Positions 44,842 to 57,615 of a stretch of 64,000 bases of DNA are shown one piece after another (position 1 is the stretch's first letter; every line of letters begins with the position of its first letter). The notes below the pieces were generated by a model, which was not told where the DNA came from, did no database searches, and worked only from the letters and a program-made list of their open reading frames with translations. The position numbers and the translations under genes are program-made. Origin of the DNA: Pyronema omphalodes (lineage: Eukaryota; Ascomycota; Pezizomycetes; Pezizales; Pyronemataceae); assembly GCA_024516155.1 (NCBI GenBank), contig JAJJXM010000062.1, positions 248,001 to 312,000 of the forward strand, read 5' to 3'.

Positions 44842-47393
44842 TTGATTGGAGCGACGTGATCTGAGGTTCTCGCTCAAAAACCTGCTGTAGTGGGAGATCC
44901 AATACTTAAATATCATGGATACAATAACAATGTGTTACATAAAACTTGGGCCTTATTGCTTTTGTCTTGATCCCCGCACAATAATGTGAAACCTTGTTTT
45001 ATGCACCTGAGCAGCACAATGCGGCCGCATAGCAACGTCCAACGACTCGACCTGGAGCATAGTTCACTTTTGTGTAACACTACCTCTCTCCCGCTGATCC
45101 CCCGTAACAAGTCCGCCTGCCCAATCGATCAAAGTTGCATGCTTTGCATTTCGCTTCGACAGCCCCCCAGCCTCAAGTAGTGCACTGCAATGGTTCAGGG
45201 TTGTGAAATGCCATATCAAAGTTACGACGTTGTAGTGGAAAGCAGTCCTAAAAACTGAAATGTTCTAGGCTATTCAGCTAATTGCAGTAGGATACCCGAA
45301 CCACCTGCGCGCAAGAGGCTGGGAAAGTGCAGCTGATTAAGTCGGGTTGTTGTTTACCGTGAGTAGCGCGGGGCTTGTTCTTCATAACGGATACAGCGAT
45401 GTAACGCAATGCAACACGGCGATCTCCTGGGGTGTATATCCAATCAACGAAGAGGATGTTTAATAGTTTCCTGGTGTTTCCCTTAACATAATCGTCAAAC
45501 TCCAACGAGATCGTTCTGTAATTTAATTGACGCCGGGCGATTCCTGATCGGATTAGGCCCGGTGAAGCTAGGTATTGTTACTCCCGAGTGATGACTGATG
45601 AGGCCGAAGCTTCGCACGGACACGGATTGACCGGGGATTTTTTGGTTCTTGAAAGATGCTCATTGTTGAAAGAGAAGTTTCAAAAATAAGGTGTATTTCG
45701 TAATTAGATACGGAATACAAGGCGTCCCTGCATGCTGGAAGCCTTCGGTTGGTGCAGGTGTGAGAAGCAACGACATATTATGGCTGATACGTAAGCACGA
45801 GGTTACCCCACCTTCTTCGGTTGACAATTTATGGCGCCTTCTCCGGACTTATTCAGCCTTTTTCAGGTCGGTAGTCGTATCTGGTAGCTGAGTGGTGAAG
45901 AACCAACATCTCCAACAGCGCTTCATTTTTGAAGCTACACTGTCTCGATCATAACTCGGGTAGTTCACGAGCTTCCCAACCCACAGATGTTAGTTGAAGT
46001 CCTCCATATCTACCACCCGCGAGTGCACTTTTTGTGAGGAAGAAGCAACTGAATATGTTCCACATTTCCGGGAAATCTCGGCGCTTAGAGCCACGATATG
46101 GTTGGTGTTGATCCACGCTAGAAAGCGATACAAGCTTTTAATGAATTTTGCCTGAAGCCAGCCAAGGAAGCTGCCAAGCGTCCAAAATATGGAGCCCAGC
46201 ATCGACGGGTAGGTTCGCATCGAATATGTAATCACTGCGACTCGTGTTAAATGTGAAAGTGCCAAGACAACAGCCCTCCGACCACCAGATATCTTTTGTT
46301 CATGATTATAATTGCATTCTATCAGAGGGCTATTAAAGCCTCACTCTTTCTCAGGAAACCTCAGGGGTTGTATATGTTATTATGTCCGAATAATTTGGGA
46401 GTGTCGTGCTTGAGGCACCCCAAGTACACCGTTTCTAAACTTGATTCGACGTCATTGCAATCTATGTGTTTCCATAATTCATCCAGAAGCTTTGTTGAAC
46501 GGGAAACGACATGTGATATGTGTTTGTAATCTTACAAAGAAGCGCTACCTCGATCTGGAAATTTACATTGTGATTTCGAAGGTTCCGATTGCGCGCGCGC
46601 ACTGGGGATGTCAAAGGTGACGTGACGTGGCACATGAATAGGGGTCTCCGGGTGTCTCGCAGTCTGATGCTTCGTACTTCACCCTTCCTGCTAACCGCCA
46701 GCCATCGAGCGATATCGATGCTCTCATCGTACACATTTTTTAGTTGTTACTGTCAAGTGTGTGCTGTGCTAGTTGTTCAAATTTGTGCTGTGCTAGGTGT
46801 TGAAATGTGTGCTGTGCTAGGTACTGTTCACAGGTACTCCAGGGTCCTTTGTGTGTAGTGTTCATTCTGTTCTCAGTGCGGTGTCGCCTCCGAGCGGTGT
46901 TTCATCCGAACCAGTCGGATCATTATTAGGCATACTGCTATCGGTGCTGTACATGTGTAAGCACTTTCGGCAATGAACATCGCAAACGAATGCTGAAGGG
47001 ATTCACCAGCTCCAGGTTACTGCCGACTGGAAAACACACGGATTTGCTTCACTTAAAAAAATATTCACTGCTAGTTGACCTGCAGTCGATGAGCCAGGAA
47101 AAAACGTAGGACAAGAGATGAAGATTGTCGCGATTGATTGTCTATGAACACCGCTGGCCTAAGTTTCCTTGGAGAAATACATACCGGTGAAGCAAAAACG
47201 AAGTTCAACATATCAAGCAAACTTTATCTTGCTTGCATAGATAGGTTTTCAAAATCCCAGTCAAATATGCTGGTAATGACAGAAGGAACTATGGGTAAAT
47301 CACAGTACCCGACCAGCGCCCCGTACTCAGTAGATGCGTTCGATGCATCACAACGAATGTGTCATGACCACAACCAAGTTCCCACGGATAAAA
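44842..47393. other. Intergenic, no gene recognised
   Basis: No supported gene. It contains a small 3-copy minisatellite (46757-46826) and a short alternating GCGCGCGCGC run near 46592. Confidence 0.4.
46757..46826 (+). repeat. Three-copy ~25-bp minisatellite
   Basis: The core GTGCTGTGCTAG occurs three times at 24-27 nt spacing. Confidence 0.75.
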
Positions 47394-47401
47394 CATAGGA
47401 G

Positions 47402-48175
47402 CAGACCTCCCAGTCGTACAAACCAGTTTAAAATGACGACCAAAACGGACTGTACGGACTGTTGGAATATGAAAACTGTACGGCCACCCAGTTCAGTTTA
47501 CTGTCAGTAATATAAACTGGTTAAACTGCGAAAACCAGTTAACTGAATGCAAGGCTTGGCAAACCAGGTGAACTGTTTAAAACTGCGAAAACTGGTTTGT
47601 CCAGAGGAACTGGTTTATGAAGGGGCAATAAATATCATTCAGTGCATGCATAAAAAACTTCTATCCTAATTTGGTCCCTAGAAATCACGACTGACGCCTA
47701 CAAATGAAGCTCTTGAGCCCCTCAATGACTTCCAGAGCATCTGCCTGCATTGAATGGCGGTCCGATATAATGATCCGCTTGCATTTGGAAAACAGCAGCC
47801 CAGACGTGGCAGTCATCGCAAGAACTGAGAGAATGTTCACCGCCATTTTGTCAAGGCTAGGAAATCTGGTTACTAGAAGCTGGTGAAATGAGGAGGGTTG
47901 AGATACTGGCAGGCTCGGCCACCGGTGGGTTCAAACGAGGTTGAATACATTATTTATTCCTGCATGCACTGGTTCCCGATGCGGTTAAACTGGTTTGTAT
48001 TTATCGAGTCCGTTTAATCAGTGCACTGCAGTTACCTGGTTCTATGGACCCCTCAAAACTGAACCAACTGTACATCCGGGACACCAAAACTGCACCAACT
48101 AACTGTGAATTGTCAGTTCAGTCTACCTGGTTTACGATTTTACCCGGTAAACTGGCTATACGGTTGGGAGGTCTG
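47402..48175. mobile_element. Non-autonomous hAT-type transposon (774 bp)
   Basis: The element starts CAGACCTCCCA and ends TGGGAGGTCTG, a perfect 11-bp terminal inverted repeat that continues imperfectly for about 28 bp (CGTA...CCAGTTTA). It is flanked on both sides by the 8-bp direct repeat CATAGGAG (47394-47401 and 48176-48183). An 8-bp target duplication and CAG ends are hallmarks of the hAT superfamily. The interior has no transposase frame (longest about 60 codons) but has many copies of AACTGGTT/AACCAGTT in both directions in the subterminal parts, like hAT subterminal transposase-binding repeats. The perfect target duplication suggests fairly recent insertion. Confidence 0.9.
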
Positions 48176-48183
48176 CATAGGAG

Positions 48184-49124
48184 AGGGTATCCCACAAATT
48201 ACAGGCGTACATCACGCAGCGTATATATGCAGGCCACAAAAGTAATTGATAGTATGTAGAGAACAATTTTTTTTTTATAATATCGCTCTGTATTTCCCGT
48301 CCACCGCGTTGGCGACGGCAGGCGTGGATTAGGGTTTCCACATCCAGTAGGGGCCATAGGGATTAGCGTCGCGAGGGGGCAGCGACGGGAGGAAGCGGTC
48401 AAACCCTAACTCACACATATCGATGTCGGTGCTTGCTCCGCTGTTTTCCATTCATGTACTAATCATCTGCGGACCATGGTACTGATGCTGGCCTTCAACT
48501 GATATTTTCAGGCAGTACAGAGCTCTCGGCTGAATTTTTGATTGGTAGATCGACTCTCGTACATCTGCAAATGCAAATTTAAAACGGGCTAGACATCGAA
48601 GTATACATATCATTCGTGTAGGCCTAGCATGGAACGGAAATCGGGGTGTCATTAAATTTCGCACATCTTCTGCAATAATGAGGTTGGCTGACGAGGCGAA
48701 CTAGGTATCGGATAATTCGGGATTCGGACTGGGTAACAGGGTGAGGTGCGATGCGGAATACAGACGTTATGCATGGAGGGGTGTTCAACACGCAGCTCTC
48801 TCCAGCAATTGATAATTCTAGATGCCCATCAATATTCAAGGATGGAGTATATTAAGTCTGCTAGGGAGAGACGGTATTCTTTCTTCTTGAGTTTCCGTTT
48901 TGAATTCTGGAACTTAACTTCAACAACGTCAACACCGTTCATGAATCAGGTACCTTGCGATAGGCTGTAGTATTACTGCAAGCTATTAATGACGATATGC
49001 AGAACCTTGTCCATCTCAGCCCATAATCCTCCATCGCACCATATTTCCGGAAAAACAAGGCCGTCGACAGAGTTTGTAGCCCTACAGTAAAGGGATAATC
49101 CCTTTAGTTCAAACAAACCATCCC
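48184..49124. other. Intergenic, no gene recognised
   Basis: Between the hAT-type element and the first C2H2 gene I see only short chance frames. Confidence 0.45.
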
Positions 49125-50239
49125 ATGCCAGAATTGGAAAATTATCTGACCGAGCTAAATGTAAATTCTTATTTATTCCTTTCCGTGGTATCGGTTCTAA
49201 TATCGCGGTTGATCAGGAAAAATTTCAACCAGCATATGGCATTGATCGGTTTGCTAACCAACCTCACTCTGACGGCCCTACTCCTTTCTACGAAAACCTT
49301 TGGGATGGCTACCTTCCAGTGTACCCGATACAACGTGATCCAATCTTGGAGAGGGTTGAGGTATCGATGATCAATCACTTGAGCTATGATAGCTATATGA
49401 ACTCCGTAGGTTTCGATGGGCTGGAAAGTGCAAGTGAGGAGGACTACTGCCATTCGCTTTATAGCCAGTCCTCTCTACTACCATCCATGATCGATCATTA
49501 TAGCAGTCAGACCGACGTTAGCAATGAGGGCCAAAGTCAGTACAACGACCCAGGCTCGTTAGGAACAGAGATATTGGAACAACCATCGCAAATTAATATT
49601 ACGACTTTTCCATGCCTCGTGTACGCCGGGTTAAAGAATGAAGCCAAGGAACATCCGTGTAAAAATGAAACGTTTTCCAATCCTGAATTTCTACTGTACG
49701 TACCATAAAATTCCATCTTTACAATTACTGATGGATACAAATGATAGGGAACATCTTCGGTATAAACACATACACCTTTGTTGCCCAGCCTGTCGTAAAT
49801 CAAGGATACAGACAGATCCTGCAGAAATGAATCCTGACGACTGGAAAAATATATTTTTTAATTCAAAGGAGGGCGTTATGTATGTTGATTCTTTTCATTC
49901 ACCGATTATAGGGGCGTCAGTGCATGCCTATTGTTGTCATACCTCGTTACTACATCATGGCCGAGATGGACTAATAAACGCTTCTATAGACAACATTTCC
50001 GCTCAGCACACCTTAGACCATGGTACTGCTATTCTTGTGGTAATAATTTCGGCGCCAAGTCAAAATACAATACGCACATGACAAAACACCCTGACCACAA
50101 CATCCCCTCACGACAGCATCCCAAGGGCTATTCTTCGGACGGCATGGCGAAAATGGATCAGGATCTCGGAAAAATGAATAACACTTTTGAAATTGAAGAG
50201 TACTTTCGAAAGCATCAAAATATTTTGTTTGGAGTATAA
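49125..50239 (+). CDS. C2H2 zinc-finger protein, paralogue A
   Basis: Exons 49125-49160, 49217-49695, 49748-49879 and 49990-50239 give 298 residues. Exon 1 codes for MPELENYLTELN only. The C-terminal half carries a fungal-type finger series: FPCxxYAGL...HPC...FLLEHLRYKH (from Cys145), then LCCPAC...RQHFRSAH with a long loop, then a canonical CX2CX12HX3H finger (YCYSCG...THMTKH, from Cys229). The N-terminal half is polar and unstructured. Structure and intron positions match paralogue B at 52.1-53.6 kb, including the phase-0 first intron exactly 12 codons before the second conserved RF residue. DNA or RNA binding is likely, and the target is unknown. A telomere-like repeat follows the gene. 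Confidence 0.8.
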
Positions 50240-52133
50240 AATGGCCGAGAAAGGATGGGTCCATTGGCGGTTACATGAGGAAACTTGGTAGCGAATCGAC
50301 AGTTCATTGGAGGAATTTGGTGTGTGGAGACGGTGTGACAGGAGTTTTTGCGGTTAAGGGGTTAAGTGGTTAGGTGGTCAGATGTCCAGGAGTTGAGATG
50401 GTTAGAAAGTTAGGAAGTCAAGAGGTTAGGCGTTTAGGCGTTTAGGCGGTTAGGAAGTTAGGAGGTTAGGAGGTTAGGAGGTTAGGAGGTTAGGGAATGG
50501 GTGTAACTGGAGAACTTCCCATAATTCTATCGGGCCGGATAGAAAGCAGAGAATTTTGGGATGGAAGCGCAATGGAAGGGGCTGCCTCTCACGGGAATAT
50601 GGTCTATTGCGCTTCTATCATGCTCGTGTCGCCTTTTCAACGAGCCGCTCGTTAGATAGAAGGGTCCGAAATCCCCAACTCACGGCGGTTGATGTTTGAG
50701 ATTGGTGGAGATCATCTGGAGCGGCCAAAACAGGAATATTGGATGACGATTTTAAATACTGGGGCGTTGACAGAGTTTCAATTTTTCTTTTCAAGAGTTT
50801 GTGTTTTGTAACTTTTGATTTCACTTTTATTTACTTATTTATTATGGTGTGAAAATATTATTTTGAAACAAAAACCGTTAAATTATGTAATTATATATAT
50901 ATGTGTTGAAACTTGATTATGGAAGTCTCCAATAGGTTCTATGTCTACTGTTCGAATCAAATGCAGCAGCGACAGGGCGATATGCAGCACACAGTTCTGT
51001 CCCGGTACCCTAAGTCGGGATAGAGGGAGGGGGAAGTGGGCCTGGGGGGGAAAGGGAGGGGGGACTCTAATAGTGTGTTAGTCAGCGGTTTAGTTCCGCT
51101 GTCATGGCAAAAGTTGTTTGTCCTATGGGCGCAAAGTTGTGTTTTTTTTTCTTTTTTTTTTCTCTGATACATAGATTCTAAAGTATGATTCGCAGTACAA
51201 ATATATTGCCGTAGAGCACAGCCTTATGGAAAGGTTAGTTTTAGGTACATACAGTATCGCCAGCGCATCGCCGCGACTGTGCTCCTAGACTTAGCTGGGT
51301 GCAGCCCTACGAATGATATCGGAGGGGCGGAGATCATTTAAAACATGTGTAAGGTAAAAAATATTCCCAATCATATCCGTCCTAACGTGCTATGGTTCGC
51401 AAGCTTGCCCAACTGTCTAATCGTAAGTCGTTATAAATTTAAACTCCCATTTCGCTTCTCAGGTAATGTAATTAACAGCACATAATTATCTCTCTTGGAC
51501 GAAGGAAAGCCAGCGCACTCATCGGGTGTCCATTTTATACGGATTCGAAATGTTCAACTATTTTAGTGTGCGCAGTGATCACCTATTAGGAAAAGTTTGG
51601 CATTTTTTGTAGGAGCTATCTATCATTTAGGCAATTTGTGTTGTTCTGCGCATGTTTCATGCATAACTTTACCAGGATTTCATGGACCACCCCATTCATG
51701 CAGTAGCTCTACATCTTTGTAAGGCTTGTACGACGCCAAGAATGTACAATCTGCAGCATACACATTCCTCCATAAAATCTTCAGGGATTAACCAGCTTTC
51801 CAATGGTATGTAGCTGATGATGGAGCAGACTGAACCCTTCCTACCATTTGATTCAAACTGTGACAGACGCGTCATGATAAAATATATATAACCACCCTCC
51901 CCCAAACCCTCTAAGGTTCAACTCAGTTAGAATATTCCAACGAGGTAGTAAGTCGCCTTTTTACCCTTGAACCCCAGTATTCTTCCATTACTACAACACA
52001 TGTACTAAACAAAATTCCATGCAGCTCCGAAATGTATCCTGGGGATACATCTATAACCGTTAATATCGATCTTTGTAACTTACGGTTATGATCATGTTCG
52101 ACCGACGACTGGCCTTATCAGGGACTCAATACG
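50240..52133. other. Spacer between the two C2H2 paralogues
   Basis: No gene is seen. The first part holds the TTAGG-like repeat array; the rest is unremarkable, with a T-rich stretch near 51140. Confidence 0.45.
50352..50495 (+). repeat. Degenerate GGTTAGGAG / GTTAGG array
   Basis: About 15 copies of GTTAGG-, GTTAAG- and TTTAGG-type units run head to tail, becoming regular (GGTTAGGA, 8-nt period) at the 3' end and closing with one TTAGGG. This resembles interstitial telomere-type sequence but is degenerate. Confidence 0.8.
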
Positions 52134-53573
52134 ATGTTGTTTTCTATTCTCGTACGTACTATTTGTACAGAATCATTTTCTGACGATGTTACAGTACACT
52201 GGAGGACAACATCATTCCATTCAGCGTTTTATCGGCGAAAGCGCAAGAGAGGGGCCGACACCATGGGCTGGACACCAATTTTTCGGTTCATCTGATGCAA
52301 ACTCTCAAATTGAATATAATAATGAAGATCCCTTAGCCAGCTGCCCCACGGCATCGGAAATTTTAACCACCCAATATCGAGACTATTGGACTTATCATCA
52401 TACGGTCCCATTAAACCTGAGCCCCATCGGTGTGGTCAACGGAGAGTCTGTTCATGGATATCAAGGAGGAGGATATGAAGGAGGAGGATACGAAGGAGGA
52501 GGATACGAAGGGGGAGGATACGAAGGGGGAGGATACGAAGGAGGAGGATACGAAGGGGGAGGATACGAAGGGGGAGGATACGAAGGGGGAGGATACGAAG
52601 GGGGAGGATACGAAGGGGGAGGATACGAAGGGGGAGGATACGAAGGGGGAGGATACGAAGGGGAAGGATACGAAGGGGGAGGATACGAAGGGGGAGGATA
52701 CGAAGGGGGAGGAAACGATAGCGGAGAATGTGGGGGAGGTACCACAAGCGACACCAACAGTGTCGAGTACAGCTGTAATACAGCGCCGAGTTCCAGTCAT
52801 AGCCAGCAAACATTACGCCCATCTGTTAGTTCGGCCACTCCCTGGATTAATCACGACGATGTCTCCAGCTACCTACTGTCGGAACCATTCAGGAGAGAAT
52901 TCAATGCTACACCACCACTGATCCCCACTGCTTCTTTACAGTGCTTGCTATACAAAGGCCTCAAAAAGGAGGAGAAGAAGCATTTTCATCCGTGCGAAAA
53001 AAAAGAATTTTATGGTCACCTGGAGCTACTGTAAGTCCTAACCTCGTTGACTGTCCAGTTCATATATAATCATTGTGTACAGCAGACTTATTAATCCTTC
53101 GCGTTAGTAAGCACATGATCTTTTGTCATGATGAATTCATCTGTCTCATGTGCTTTCAGAAGAAAGTTGTCGAGAAACTGAAAGAGAATCGGATTCAGTT
53201 GAACGTAGAAAAGCTGGAATATATATGGTTTAGCGAGATGTCCCTGTTAAGGTGAGTTTGAATCATATTTTTTCACACCTCACTCAGCCAGTGAACTAAT
53301 ATTCAAGCTAGGCAACATATCCGTTGGGCGCACCTCAAACCTTGGTATTGTCACACATGTGGCGTACGCTTTGGGTCAAAGCCTGCATATAAAAAGCATA
53401 CAGAGACCGTTTGTTGCAATGCAGAAGCAAAAGCTCGACAAGAACGGAACGGGATGTTTGCTCCGGGTGAATATGGACGGCTCAATCAAACACTGGGAAA
53501 AATGCAAAGTTCTGAGGAAGTCACGGCAACTTTTATGCCGAATCAGCAGATTATACCGGAAGTGCGAGAGTAG
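52134..53573 (+). CDS. C2H2-like zinc-finger protein, paralogue B, with GYEGG array
   Basis: Exons 52134-52151, 52195-53030, 53108-53251 and 53312-53573 give 419 residues. Exon 1 codes for MLFSIL. A start at the ATG in the first intron (52186) is also open, but the intron position equals that of paralogue A. Shared features are a GPTP motif after RF, the LxYxGLKKEEKKHFHPC finger start, and RQHIRWAHLKPWYCHTCG...KKHTETVCC, where the last His of the A finger is replaced by Cys-Cys. Residues 94-178 are 17 copies of a GYEGG pentapeptide absent from A, a Gly/Tyr/Glu disordered stretch. The fingers suggest nucleic-acid binding, and the array suggests self-association; both are inference. Confidence 0.8.
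52456..52710 (+). repeat. 17 x 15-bp coding minisatellite (GGATACGAAGGGGGA)
   Basis: Seventeen consecutive 15-bp units with few point changes. The unit length is a multiple of 3, so reading frame is kept whatever the copy number. Antisense and shifted frames are also open as a consequence. Confidence 0.95.
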
Positions 53574-55822
53574 GGGGGTGGTGGGGCGATGTTCTTCTTC
53601 GAGTGACTATTGGTGAAGACATAGTTGGTTCGGCTACAAAGTTCCATTGACAAAGGTTATATACTTTCTCCAGACTTGAACGTGTTATGCTAAATTTGAG
53701 ATCTGCAGACAAACTTTTAAGACGGATGTGAAGACAATCATCAAGCATCTTAGACCATAAGGGAGGTATTCAAATGTTTTTTCCTGAATGGGCTTTTCAA
53801 ACCTTGTTTGGACACGAAATTATGGCCATACGAGAGATAGGAGTATTGTCCATAGACGGCTTTAAACTCTACATATTTAACAAATTTTAGAAGATACGAC
53901 ACTGGGTAACCGGATTAATGGAAAATAGATGTTCAAAAGGGAAGGGAATGGTAACGAATTACGAGTATGGAGGGAAAACCTCACAAAAATTCAAGAATGG
54001 AGAAGGAAAAGAAAGATTAGACAGGGAAAACAACAGGCACGAAGCTCTGAGTGATCATGAAATGGGTCAGGAAGATGTAGGCAAATGCACAACGAACATT
54101 ATACAACAGATGAGAGCCGGACAAGGTACTGACTAGCACAGAGAAATTAAACCAAGAAAGCAAAAGGGCTCTGAATGAGTGCGAAGGGCTTGATTGAGTG
54201 AGCGTAATGCCATCAAGGTTGAGAAACTAAAGACCTCGGGAAAAGAGACGATACGACGAGACTGGGCATGAAATACAAAAAGAAGTAAGGAAGCAGATTA
54301 AAGGCCTGAGAAATTTTGAAGTTATGAATATTAGTACCTCTTGTTAAAAAAAAAAATAAAAGGAATTAGAAAAATGTTCAAAATGTACAGAATACTTACA
54401 AGCATCAAAGATTCAATAACTGGTTCAAGAAAACTTTTCACTGACTAATGCATTCTTAGAAAGATGCACTGGTATTGATAGTGGTTCTCGCAATTCTCGT
54501 ACATTGGTAACCTGATCAGTGGTCACTGGGCAGATCACAGGTAATGTAGAGAATATGGTGTTGTGAAGCTACAAATTGTGGGATGCGGAAGGTATATATT
54601 CCGGCACTATATATGATGAACAATTTTTATAACGTGAAGCCTTTCTACGACTATCCCGTTCAAAGGTATGTCGGCAGTATAAGGTATAATGGATTATGAC
54701 TGCGGCGTTTTTGTATGACAGATATTGTTATTGTTATATGTAAGAATTTCGTCAAGAAAATGCGAAGAATTTGCATGGTAGTATAATATAGAGGTATGGC
54801 TGGAGATACGATTTTGACTTGAAAAGGGTGAAGAGGCTGAAGAGTGTACACTACGGCCTCTGAGCACTCCGTATCTCAAGCAATCACTCGCGCCAAGCTT
54901 TCCTTTATTCCAGGATATCGTCTGTAGAAGGATACGACCCTCCGATACCGACACATCTTTGTTGAGTGGTTTCACTGTATATCATGATCCATAAAGAGGA
55001 TTGATGAACTGCCGGCCTACGGAATACACACTTTATTGACAGGATGATGTCTCATGACTCGCGTTCATTAGAAATTTACAAGCTTTCCCAAGAAAAGTTT
55101 TCCTCTGGCGCTCTGCATCAGCTTTATTTAGTCAGTCCATCTGGTTCTACATAAAATAACTCATTGTGGAAAACATATTTTATCCCCCTTCATCAACAGA
55201 CCCGTTCGGTAACGCTTTACTCTGAAAGTAACCCTAACCTTCAGTCCACGCTAACAAATCGGTCCGCCTTTCTTTCCCGTCCGTCCATTCCGGCTGAAGT
55301 GCTCAGATCCCGCTTGTCAGCCGACCCGAGCGGGCGAGAACCGGCGCCGAGAACCCTTTGCCGCACAATTGACCGTCTGTCATCCACTCAGACCACTTGA
55401 GAACTTGAACCCCCACACATTTCATCGTAAAGCGAAGTAAAACCCACACCCAGACCCTGAGACATGAAAATTTCCCCGGATCACAGAGACCCGAATAAAA
55501 TGCAGAGCGAGAACGAGGGGGGTTCGTTGAGTCGAGATATATAGCGATACTGAATATTCATCATCCACGGGAAGAAAAGCGAAAGAACGAATGAGAAGAA
55601 AGTAAAAGCCAAGTGAAACTTCAGAGTAACCAATAATAATGATATCCGATCTATATTTTCTTTCCATACCATGCGCCTTTGATAAATGCCAAAACCAACC
55701 CATCCCAACCTAACCGAACATAAAGTCATTAAATATCGTTAAACATATGGTGCCATAAACCCTCAGACCTCGAACCCAAACCTCTGGAATTTCTGCCTCA
55801 AACTCAACCCGGTTCAACCAAG
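53574..55822. other. Intergenic, no gene recognised
   Basis: Short frames only. Up to about 54350 the DNA is purine-rich on the plus strand. No repeats of note. Confidence 0.4.
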
Positions 55823-57615
55823 CTACTGTTCTGTCTTTTTCTCCGAGTCTTCCGTTGCCTTTGCAATTCCCCGCTCCAGTTCCGGATCCATCACCGAGCT
55901 CCTTTCACTTTGATCTTGAGTTCCCTTACAGAACAACCCCTGAATCCATCGTCCAAGCGTACTATCAACCTTTCCATCAAAGTCTTCCATTTCCCTACCC
56001 CTAGTCTCAGGTAGGTAAACAATAAATACTACCACCGCAACCCAAATTGTTGCTGCCCATAAGAAGTAAGGTCCACTGGGGGTTCTCTTCAAAAACATCG
56101 GTGTCGTAAATGCAATAACCCAGTTAACAATCCAATTTGAAGACTGGGACAACGCCGAGACTGAAGCTCTGGTGCGTACAGGTTGTGCTTCCGAAACATG
56201 GATTCGAATAAGGATAGCCCAGGACATCACAAAAGATGAAAAATAAACGAAAATAAGCGCGATAACAGTCCACTGACCTCCCCTCTCCTTTGAAGCGGTG
56301 GGGTGCGCATAAACTGCTCCAATACCGGTCATGGCAAGTCCCATGATAATACCTCCGCTGATTAGGGTTGGTCTTCTGCCCCTGAAGTGGTACAATAGTT
56401 AGCAACCCTATTCCGAAAGTAGAAATTTAATCGAAGCTCAAAAGAAGCTTACCATTTATCGGTAAAGATTTGACCCAACGCAGTAATGACGACACTGACG
56501 ATACCAGTAACACCGGATGCTAGGAAAGATGCATTTGCCGATGATAACCCAGCCTGAGTAAACAGCATCGGTGCGTAGTACAAAACTCCATCGATACCAG
56601 ATAATTGCTGTGTAGCCTGCATATACAATGCCAAAATCGTCCGTCCACGAACCTCCGGAGCAAAAGCCGCCTTGTAATGAGCCAAAGCATTTTTCCATGC
56701 CGGTCCTGACTTTGCTGAAGCAGCCTCTTCAACAGCTTCGACAGCAACTGCCAACAATTCCTCTCGCTCCTCAGCTCCAATGCCGAGCGAGATCAAAGCT
56801 GCTTCAGCATCCCGTCTTCTTCCTTTCATAAGAAGCCATCTGGGTGAATGGGGGATGAAAGGAGCTCCAACTCCTAAGAAAGCGCACACGAACACTTGGC
56901 AAATAAATGGAGTCCTCCAGCTCATGTCTCCCGATAGCTTCAAGGATCCATAAGATACAAAGTATCCACTCATCAATCCCATGGAGATGAGAAGTTGGAG
57001 GACACATGCAACTGTTCCTCGAATTCTCTTGGGTGCAATTTCAATAGAGTATACATTGATGCAGCTTAGGAAAATTCCTTCTCCGGCTCCAGAAATTAAG
57101 CGACCGACGTATAACTGGGGAAGGCTGGAGGCGAGGCAGCAGATTAGAGCGCCGATGGAGAACATAAAACCGCCGAGGGAGATGGCATAGGTTCGGGATA
57201 CACGGTCGGCAATCGGGCCGGCAAATAGAGAGAAAATGGCACCGGGAATTAGGATGCAGGAGACGAGGAGTCCATGCAGAGTGGGTGAGAGGGTACCGAA
57301 TGTGGAGTGGAACGCGGGCATCAAGGTGATGGGACCGATGGAACCGGTGTCAAACCTGTTTTAGGTGTTAAAATCGGAGCTCGTGAAACTTTTTTGGAAA
57401 TTGGTTCATGGAGCGGGGAAGAGAATTTCTCACCCAAAGGCAAAACCGCCGATGGAAGTAAATACGGCACATAAAACATAAACAGGAGGCTTTCCAAGGC
57501 GAAAGAAATTTTGTTTCGGCTGGATAGAGATAACTTCCATACTCTGCTGGGCCTTTGGGGTACAGCAAGTTGTTGATGGAGAGGAATTCATCCCCTCAGC
57601 TTTTGTTAATTCCAT
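55823..57615 (-). CDS. MFS sugar-porter family transporter
   Basis: Exons 57615-57434, 57355-56453 and 56381-55823 (introns of 78 and 71 nt) give 547 residues. Splicing restores GGFAFGFDTGSIGP at the first helix and DKWGRRPTL in the sixth-to-seventh repeat, both sugar-porter signatures. Other family marks are ADRVSRTYAI in loop 2-3, PHSPRWLL before the central loop, QQLSGIDGVLYYAP in helix 7 and LPETRGREMEDFD after helix 12. Twelve membrane helices with cytosolic ends are expected, with a plasma-membrane proton symport or facilitative mode. The substrate is probably a hexose or related sugar but cannot be fixed from sequence. The C-terminal tail is charged and Lys/Glu-rich. The start at 57615 gives a 45-residue cytosolic N-terminus, normal for the family. 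Confidence 0.94.

Noticed and set aside
52411..52822. Minus-strand frames rich in Ser-Pro-Phe-Val or Pro-Leu-Arg-Ile across the minisatellite
   Set aside because: Mirror images of the 15-bp repeat. The plus-strand frame has flanking conserved motifs and paralogue support.
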